A stretch of DNA of 10,233 nt from positions 1 through 10,233 of the forward strand of contig JBKECO010000025.1 of the NCBI GenBank assembly GCA_047974745.1, read 5' to 3'. Positions 5,069-10,233 of the stretch are shown here, in pieces. Numbering within the stretch: position 1 is the first letter of the stretch; each line of letters begins with the position of its first letter. The stretch comes from JBKECO01 sp047974745. GTDB taxonomy: Bacteria; Bacillota; Clostridia; Lachnospirales; Lachnospiraceae. The translations under genes and the position numbers were made by a program. The notes under the pieces are model-generated. The model was not told where the DNA came from and made no database searches. It worked only from the letters and a program-made list of their open reading frames with translations.

Positions 5069-7303
5069 ATGAAAAAAAGCATAGTGATTCTTTGCAGCGT
5101 TTGTGGCACTTGTGTTATCGCTGTTGCCTGTTATTTTATAGGATATAAAGTAAGTGAAATGAAAGTTATTTCAGGTGATGTACAGATACAGATGAGCGAG
5201 CCAGAAGCGAGTGGTATTGATATTAATACGATTGCTGTCGTAAACCTAGACGAAGGATCGACAGCATCAAGTGAGGAAACAGTTTATTATGCTGAACGCA
5301 TTATTCAGTTTCCATCAGAGGAATTTCTTTATACTTCTTTCGAAGATGCAAGACAGGGAGTGCAGTCAGGGAACTATGCAGCATATATTATTATTCCATC
5401 CACGTTTTCATCCAGTATAGATAGTCTGAATACAACACCTATTCAGGCACAATTAACTTACTCACTCAGTCCGTTATTGAGTGGAACAGCGAAAGCAGAG
5501 ACAATCTATCAGGTACTTTCTTTTGGTGAATCTTTAAAATCTGACCTCAGCTATATGTATTTGTCTAATATTTTGCAAGAATTTCATACAGCACAGGATA
5601 GTGCAGAGCAGGTCATGGAGAATGACCAGAAAGATCTGAATTCGATTTTAGGAATTGAGCCGATGGATCTGATCCAGCTTGTGAGTCTGCCAGATCTCGA
5701 AACAGAAGAATATGAACTGATTCCACTTGATATTTCGGATTATATGAATACAAACAAATCTTTGATTGATGATGCAGAGCAAGATTATATTGAAAAAATT
5801 AAAGATTCACAATCTCAGCTGGACGATATCAAACAGAATGGAAACACACTTATATCAGAACTAGAATCATTATCAGAGAATGTAGATGAAGTTAATTTAA
5901 CCACAAACAAAAGTGGAGAAAAACTGTATTCAGCAGGACTGTCTTCACTTGAAAAAGCACTAAATGAATTTAATAATGACCTATCGACAGAACAAACAGA
6001 AGTTGCAGGAAATTTGGAAGAATTAAATTCACAGATCAGCCAAATCGAAGTCAGTCTTCAAAAAAGTATTGACGATTATAACTCAAAGTTAATGAATGAA
6101 AATAGTGACATTCTTGATTCTTATTTAGAGGCAACCATAGATAATCTCCCAGAAGTGACTTGTGAAAAAGTTGAAGAAAGCGGTGAAATCAGTTATGTAA
6201 TCAGCTGCAGCCAGGCAGATGGGATGGGTGCACCTCCTGTTGTAACTTTAAAAATTGTATCTACAGAGTCCGATGCAAACGTTGAGAATGAAGCGAAGCT
6301 TGAATGTGTTCGTAAAATCATAGATAAACTGATTTCATTTCAGGGCGTAAGTGAAACCATTGAGATTGAATTGGAAAATGTAGAAGATCCTGAAACACCG
6401 ATAAAAATTCAATATGAAACACTTACATCAGTCAATACAGCATTAGCTCAATGTGATCAGGAATTTGCAGAAGCTCTAGCTGCCTGTGGATATGCGAATT
6501 CACAGGAGTTGCTGTCTGATTATACTGCAGGGAATATTGCAATTGAGGCATCGGATATGACAATCGAAATGACAGGAGATATTGCAGAACTGAATCAGTA
6601 TCTGCGAATAGCATTGGAGAACACAGCGTTAAGCTCTGAAGAGTTCGTGGTTACGCCATTTACTGGAAATACAACAGATATAGATAATAATCCAACTACA
6701 ATTCAGGCATTATTGTCAGATATAGCGACTCCGATTCTTGACACAAAAAAGGAGATTGAAGAAATAGAAACCCTAGATGTGGATTTGGCAGAAACGATTG
6801 TGGTAAGTGAATGCATTGTGCCTCTTGAAACTAGAACTGAAACTGTGAAACTGACATTAGAACAAACATTTCTGGATGAAGTGTCTAAGATCAATGGCTT
6901 TAAAACGGTAATAGATGGATATGCACCAAAGCTTGACCAGACGAAAATATCAGAATATATCAAACAGATGGATAATAACTCTACAGAACTACAGGGAGAG
7001 ATTACAGAAAACAGCAAGGATTATATGGAATTTACAAATGATGTTTATACATCATCAAATGAGAATATACTTGCCCTGCAGGATCATATAAAAGAAGCAA
7101 AAGACACGTCCGATGTATCAGTAATAGAAGGCGTCGCGCAAGTGAAATCAGTCAAAGAGGATACAAGTAATGAAAATCAGCAGCTGCTTGCAGATTTTTC
7201 GAAAATGCTTCCTTATACAAGACTTGGAAGTATGCAGTACACACAGGCAAATGAGTTCATAGTAAATCCACTTATCATGATACCAGCAGATGAAAATAAT
7301 TAG
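5069..7303 (+). CDS. esaA: EsaA-like type VII secretion protein, lacking the C-terminal membrane module
   Basis: A 744-residue protein started by ATG after GAGGAG. Residues 4-27 form one hydrophobic signal-anchor. The region that follows has the N-terminal pattern shared by EsaA/YueB and YhgE/Pip proteins: INTIAVVNLDEG (about 52-63), then FEDARQGVQSGNYAAYIIIPSTFSSSI and QAQLTYSLSPLLSG. The middle is long, acidic and largely helical, with coiled-coil-like stretches near 230-345 and 640-715. The end, LPYTRLGSMQYTQANEFIVNPL, resembles the segment that precedes the C-terminal membrane helices in full-length EsaA, but the protein stops there. The 64 bases up to the next gene cannot encode those helices in any frame, so this is not a recent frameshift. 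It is probably an extracellular stalk anchored once in the membrane. It is the first gene of the secretion operon. The fold assignment comes from motifs and context. Confidence 0.75.
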   Translation: MKKSIVILCSVCGTCVIAVACYFIGYKVSEMKVISGDVQIQMSEPEASGIDINTIAVVNLDEGSTASSEETVYYAERIIQFPSEEFLYTSFEDARQGVQSGNYAAYIIIPSTFSSSIDSLNTTPIQAQLTYSLSPLLSGTAKAETIYQVLSFGESLKSDLSYMYLSNILQEFHTAQDSAEQVMENDQKDLNSILGIEPMDLIQLVSLPDLETEEYELIPLDISDYMNTNKSLIDDAEQDYIEKIKDSQSQLDDIKQNGNTLISELESLSENVDEVNLTTNKSGEKLYSAGLSSLEKALNEFNNDLSTEQTEVAGNLEELNSQISQIEVSLQKSIDDYNSKLMNENSDILDSYLEATIDNLPEVTCEKVEESGEISYVISCSQADGMGAPPVVTLKIVSTESDANVENEAKLECVRKIIDKLISFQGVSETIEIELENVEDPETPIKIQYETLTSVNTALAQCDQEFAEALAACGYANSQELLSDYTAGNIAIEASDMTIEMTGDIAELNQYLRIALENTALSSEEFVVTPFTGNTTDIDNNPTTIQALLSDIATPILDTKKEIEEIETLDVDLAETIVVSECIVPLETRTETVKLTLEQTFLDEVSKINGFKTVIDGYAPKLDQTKISEYIKQMDNNSTELQGEITENSKDYMEFTNDVYTSSNENILALQDHIKEAKDTSDVSVIEGVAQVKSVKEDTSNENQQLLADFSKMLPYTRLGSMQYTQANEFIVNPLIMIPADENN

Positions 7304-7367
7304 CAAAAGGTAAGAGGCTGTATTGCAGCATTACAAATAAATACAAACAAGTAAAGGAGAATGAAAA

Positions 7368-7670
7368 ATGGCAGATGTAAGCAATATTAAATTAAGTCCA
7401 GAGCAAATGGAGCAAAAAGCGGGAGAGTTTAACCAACGATGTGAAGACTTTAACCAAGTTGTGTCATCGATGAGAACAATGGTGACAACCCTGTGTGATG
7501 AATGGGCGGGACAAAGTAGCCAGGCGTTTTATGATCAATTCGGATCATTAGAGCCAGGATTTCAGGCAACTAGTGAGCTAATCACATCAATTGCGCAGCA
7601 GTTGCGAGATGTTTCTGCGGCAATGCAGAGCATTGATCAGGAAATTGCAGGAAAAATCGGAGCAATGTAA
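7368..7670 (+). CDS. esxA: WXG100 family protein, EsxA-type secreted substrate
   Basis: Exactly 100 residues, the classical length, with Trp46-Ala47-Gly48 (EWAGQSSQAF) in the middle turn between two amphipathic helices. WXG100 proteins form four-helix dimers, are exported by EssC-type ATPases, and are needed for secretion of other substrates. There is no signal peptide, as expected. The start ATG has AAAGGAG (7353-7359) eight bases upstream, a strong site suiting high expression. The C-terminus (IDQEIAGKIGAM) has no YxxxD/E motif, the export signal carried by one partner of many actinobacterial pairs. It is the second gene of the operon, 64 bases after the EsaA-like gene, and is followed closely by a strong hairpin. 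Confidence 0.95.
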   Translation: MADVSNIKLSPEQMEQKAGEFNQRCEDFNQVVSSMRTMVTTLCDEWAGQSSQAFYDQFGSLEPGFQATSELITSIAQQLRDVSAAMQSIDQEIAGKIGAM

Positions 7671-7676
7671 GAGATG

Positions 7677-7698
7677 CCGTCAGGTGAGAGCCTGACGG
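7677..7698 (+). promoter_or_regulatory. strong intra-operon hairpin after esxA
   Basis: CCGTCAGG (7677-7684) and CCTGACGG (7691-7698) form a perfect 8-bp GC-rich stem with a six-base loop, starting seven bases after the esxA stop. No T-run follows (TGATTTAGC), so it is not a standard terminator. It more likely protects or processes the esxA message, or causes partial termination, so that esxA is made in excess of the downstream machinery. Confidence 0.7.
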
Positions 7699-7797
7699 TG
7701 ATTTAGCTAAAGAGAAAAAAGTGTGTTCAAGATTCGATATACAAATTACAATTTTGAAACAGCTTAAAATATAGATTTGAAGAGAGAGTGCGAAAAA

Positions 7798-8202
7798 ATG
7801 TCAGGAATTAATATTGATCCATCAATTCTGCAGGAGAGATCAGAATCCTATTCTTCACTGACGGACCTAAATGGTGTAAACCTATTTACAGATGCTTATG
7901 AGGAACGCATAAGCAAACATAAAGAAGAGAATATAAGTAATTATCAAATAATGGAGACGAATATATTTCTGGTTGACTTGAAACAAGAAAGTGATCTATA
8001 TGAACAAGTACAGATGCAACTCTTTTTAGAAACCAGAACGCAGAACGTAAAAAATGTTGTGACGCGATCAGAAAACATAACATTTGCATTCCCTATCCTC
8101 ATTGTTTTCTGCCTAATGATGGCAAGTTTGCTATTTGCTTATGTGAAAAAAAAGAGGAGAAGATGGAATCGTGAAATTAACACTGACAATTATGAATTGT
8201 GA
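7798..8202 (+). CDS. essA: EssA-like small T7SS membrane protein
   Basis: A 134-residue protein from the ATG at 7798; a TTG at 7777 would add seven residues but is less likely, and AGAGAG lies at suitable distance for the ATG. Residues 1-90 are polar and helical. One membrane segment (about 94-115, ITFAFPILIVFCLMMASLLFAY) is followed by KKKRRR, which predicts an outside N-terminus and a cytosolic C-terminus. This architecture, the N-terminal GINID motif (compare GLNID in staphylococcal EssA), a NLF motif near residue 30, and the position before esaB all fit EssA, a core membrane protein of T7SSb. Unlike staphylococcal EssA, no N-terminal hydrophobic signal is visible, and an in-frame stop at 7765-7767 rules out an upstream one. 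Similarity is weak, so a lineage-specific T7SS protein is the alternative. Confidence 0.6.
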   Translation: MSGINIDPSILQERSESYSSLTDLNGVNLFTDAYEERISKHKEENISNYQIMETNIFLVDLKQESDLYEQVQMQLFLETRTQNVKNVVTRSENITFAFPILIVFCLMMASLLFAYVKKKRRRWNREINTDNYEL

Positions 8203-8401
8203 AAAAGAAAAAGATATTCAGGTCTATTCTCAGCAAAAAATCCAAGAAACACTTGTGATCTTACAAAAAGCAGGAGAGCTTTGGGGCTACGATCCATATA
8301 TGTGCAAGGTGAAATCTGCACGAAGAGGGATATATATTGACACTGGGCATACTTATGAAGATGAACTGATTTATACAGGAGATATTCTGGAAGTACTGTA
8401 G
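8171..8401 (+). CDS. esaB: EsaB/YukD ubiquitin-like T7SS protein
   Basis: A 76-residue cytosolic protein with the YukD ubiquitin fold pattern: first strand KLTLTIM, a helix around QQKIQETLVILQKAG, and the hallmark C-terminal strands VKSARRG ... TYEDELIYTGDILEVL. YukD/EsaB is a conserved accessory component of Firmicutes T7SS; in other species it is needed for secretion, though its mechanism is unsettled. The start is GTG, with GAGGAGA (about 8154-8160) ten bases upstream. It begins inside the essA-like gene, overlapping its last 32 bases in another frame, so the two are probably translationally coupled. The next gene follows after 20 bases. Confidence 0.92.
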   Translation: MKLTLTIMNCEKEKDIQVYSQQKIQETLVILQKAGELWGYDPYMCKVKSARRGIYIDTGHTYEDELIYTGDILEVL

Positions 8402-8421
8402 AAAAAGTTCAGGAGGTCATC

Positions 8422-9519
8422 ATGATCGAAGAGCGCATAAAAACGTCAGAACTGAGGGCAAAGACAGCATTTGAGTATAAAAAAATCACATTTTGTCAAC
8501 CATATTTATTAAATATGAAGGTTGAAGAAGTGGATGAGGATCTGATTCTGACATTTGATGACAAGGATCTTTTCTGTATGGAGGTTTTGGCAGATGAGGA
8601 CAGACTGATAGTTCTTGCAGTACTGGCAAATGTTGCGGAATTGAATGAGGGGAGAAACCTATATCAATTTACATTGGAGCCAGAAAACCTCTATTACGAC
8701 AAAAATGGAATAGTTCTCGTGAAGATACGTGATATTTGTGAGACCGGAATGCATTTGTCTACAGATACATTTTTGATGGAGTATAAAGCACTAGCGGGCG
8801 CATTTCTGCAGACCAAATACAGTTATGATGATTATAAAATGGGTGGGCAGGAACTTTTGGCGAAGGTACCTTTACTTGAGAAAATCAGATCAGCAGAAAG
8901 TATAAACGAGATTTCGAAAATCTTGTGGGAGGAGCACAGAAACTTAAAAATAGAGCGAAAAGAAACACTCAGATTCGTAAATAAAAGAAGGTACAAAGCA
9001 TTGAAGGCTGCAATTGTGACACTGTCTGTTTTTTGTACTTTTTTTATAGGAGTCATAGGATACCAAAAACTAATATCAGATCCGTATAAAAATGCAGTGA
9101 TTGCAGCAGATGACGCATATATAGAGGCAGATTATATAGCCTGCATTGATGCGATGCAAGAGATTGAGGTCACAAAGATGCAGGAAAATCAAAAGTATAT
9201 TCTTGCGGTGTCGTATGTAAAAAGTGAACAACTGGCACAGGAGCAGAAAACAAATATACTTGAAAACCTGTCAATGAAAGACACTCCAGTCCGTTTGGAG
9301 TACTGGATCTATCTTGGGCGAGGAGATATTGAAAAGGCAACTGATATTGCAATGCAGCAATCCGATGATCAGCTCCTTTTATATGCGTATATGAAGCAGA
9401 GGGCGGCAATAGAGTCCGATCAGTCTCTTAGCGGATCAGAAAAAACGGCGCAGCTGAAAGAAATTTCAGATAAAATGGAACCGCTGATGGAACAGTATGA
9501 AACAACTGAGAGTGAGTAA
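8422..9519 (+). CDS. essB: EssB/YukC, T7SS pseudokinase membrane protein
   Basis: A 365-residue bitopic protein with an excellent ribosome binding site (AGGAGG, 8411-8416). The cytosolic N-terminal domain (about 1-190) matches the YukC pseudokinase-like domain, including the typical FTLEPENLYYDKNG stretch (about 83-96). One membrane helix lies at 194-216 (LKAAIVTLSVFCTFFIGVIGY), preceded by a basic cluster NKRRYK that keeps the N-terminus inside. The outer C-terminal part is helical with the family's EYWIYLGRGDIEKATDIAMQQSDDQLLLYAYMK and a charged tail. EssB connects the ATPase EssC with the other membrane components and dimerises through both domains in studied homologues. The length is a little below that of staphylococcal EssB. 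It lies between esaB and essC, as expected. Confidence 0.93.
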   Translation: MIEERIKTSELRAKTAFEYKKITFCQPYLLNMKVEEVDEDLILTFDDKDLFCMEVLADEDRLIVLAVLANVAELNEGRNLYQFTLEPENLYYDKNGIVLVKIRDICETGMHLSTDTFLMEYKALAGAFLQTKYSYDDYKMGGQELLAKVPLLEKIRSAESINEISKILWEEHRNLKIERKETLRFVNKRRYKALKAAIVTLSVFCTFFIGVIGYQKLISDPYKNAVIAADDAYIEADYIACIDAMQEIEVTKMQENQKYILAVSYVKSEQLAQEQKTNILENLSMKDTPVRLEYWIYLGRGDIEKATDIAMQQSDDQLLLYAYMKQRAAIESDQSLSGSEKTAQLKEISDKMEPLMEQYETTESE

Positions 9520-9523
9520 ATAG

Positions 9524-10233
9524 ATGAAAAATGAAAAAGTTGTATCTATGCGTCGCTTCATGAGAGTGAGAAACTTTACTATTGGAGAGGTGGGAGCCGA
9601 CCTTACGATTTTTGAATCTGCATGTCAAATACTGGTCGTCAATAACACGCTCGTTGTTTCGGATACAAAAGATGTGACAGGTGTTCTTGTAAAATGGAAT
9701 GGTAAATGCGTCGATCCAAATAGAGAATATCAGATTGAAAGCGGAGATGTGCTTGAAACAGAAGCTTATAAGTTGATATTTCTTCTTGACACATTGTTGC
9801 TTGAAGGGGAATGTGTCAAAGATGTTGAAACTACACTTCTAGAACTTCCAACAGAACAGTATGATATAGAAGATTTTCCAAAATACAAACGATCTCCACG
9901 TATTTTGAAAAGAGCAGAGACAAAGGAAGTACAGATTGCACCACCCAAGGAGATGCCGCAAAAGAAAAAAGGCGGTCTAGCCGCACTAATTCTTCCATCA
10001 CTTGGCATGATGTGTATTACGGTTGCAGTAAGTATACTGATGAGGCGCGGCCTATTTATCATGATTTCTGTTGCAGGAACGGGAATTACAATGATTACTT
10101 CGACTATAAAATACATCACTGATAAAAAGGAATACAAAGAGGAAAAGAAACTCCGAAACGTGACGTATCGGAAATATCTTCTAAAAAAAAGAAAGGAGAT
10201 ATATGAAGCTTATAAAAAGGAACATGATGTCTG
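9524..10233 (+). CDS. essC: EssC, T7SS FtsK/SpoIIIE-type ATPase, N-terminal part (3' end outside window)
   Basis: An open frame of 236 codons running off the window, beginning with ATG four bases after the essB stop. The ribosome binding site is weak (GAGAGTGAG within the end of essB), so coupled translation is likely. An in-frame ATG at 9548 is an alternative start. Residues 1-115 form a beta-rich, FHA-like domain (ILVVNNTLVVSD, IESGDVLETEAYKLIFL). Then comes the EssC hallmark linker FPKYKRSPRILKR (118-130), and two membrane helices at about 152-173 and 176-198 separated by a very short RRG loop. A basic coiled segment (KYITDKKEYKEEKK ... YRKYLLKKRKE) follows, as in EssC proteins. The ATPase domains lie beyond the window. 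Only about 150 residues precede the first helix, less than in staphylococcal EssC with its two FHA domains. Confidence 0.92.
   Translation, partial: MKNEKVVSMRRFMRVRNFTIGEVGADLTIFESACQILVVNNTLVVSDTKDVTGVLVKWNGKCVDPNREYQIESGDVLETEAYKLIFLLDTLLLEGECVKDVETTLLELPTEQYDIEDFPKYKRSPRILKRAETKEVQIAPPKEMPQKKKGGLAALILPSLGMMCITVAVSILMRRGLFIMISVAGTGITMITSTIKYITDKKEYKEEKKLRNVTYRKYLLKKRKEIYEAYKKEHDV

Noticed and set aside
6703..7017. 104-residue minus-strand reading frame inside the EsaA-like gene
   Set aside because: It is antisense to a well-supported gene, and its Ser/Val-rich composition is typical of antisense readings of acidic helical proteins.
7702..7711. 10-base palindrome TTTAGCTAAA after the esxA hairpin
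   Set aside because: It is short and AT-rich, and there is no second copy or nearby promoter to support an operator.
9766..10137. 123-residue minus-strand reading frame at the right end
   Set aside because: It is antisense to essC, whose linker and membrane helices are clearly recognisable on the plus strand.

Overview
The window looks like a low-GC Firmicute chromosome, most likely a gut Clostridia/Lachnospiraceae-type organism. The reasons are AT-rich DNA, strong AGGAGG-type ribosome binding sites, Firmicutes-type terminators, and protein families (YukD/EsaB, YukC/EssB, WXG100, EssC, zinc-ribbon plus TM2) in the forms usual for that group. Genus cannot be fixed from sequence alone.

Left part (1-2162), an eroded accessory strip. 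It opens with the 3' half of an IS200/IS605-type tnpB, followed by a structured right end that probably serves as its guide (omega/re) RNA. The element ends near 681, about 67 bases before a 55-residue membrane mini-protein. Next is a decayed cation diffusion facilitator gene with three separate lesions: lost N-terminus, in-frame loss of about 100 internal residues, and a C-terminal frameshift. A small zinc-ribbon/TM2 membrane protein follows, and then a clear terminator at 2124-2162.

Middle part (2163-5068). A 720-residue protein combines an N-terminal DUF3800-like domain (DESGNF motif) with a long helical/TPR-like region. It converges on an acylphosphatase gene on the minus strand, and their stop codons overlap. 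A roughly 400-base gene-free stretch follows, holding an orphan rho-independent terminator and a tandem repeat of about 30 bases immediately before the next operon.

Right part (5069-10233), a type VII secretion locus of the Firmicutes (T7SSb) kind, all on the plus strand: EsaA-like protein, WXG100 protein (EsxA), EssA-like small membrane protein, EsaB/YukD ubiquitin-like protein, EssB/YukC pseudokinase-membrane protein, and the first 236 codons of the EssC ATPase, which runs off the window. EssC is expected to be the motor, EssB, EsaB and EssA its membrane and cytosolic partners, and EsxA the small secreted helical-hairpin protein. The EsaA-like protein projects outside the cell. Oddities are the order (esaA before esxA), an EsaA without the usual C-terminal multi-membrane module, an EssA-like protein without a visible signal peptide, a shortened EssC N-terminus, and a terminator-like hairpin without a T-run after esxA.

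I see no CRISPR array, tRNA or rRNA. The most interesting unassigned items are the DUF3800-TPR protein, the tandem repeat before the secretion operon, and the minimal form of the secretion machine.
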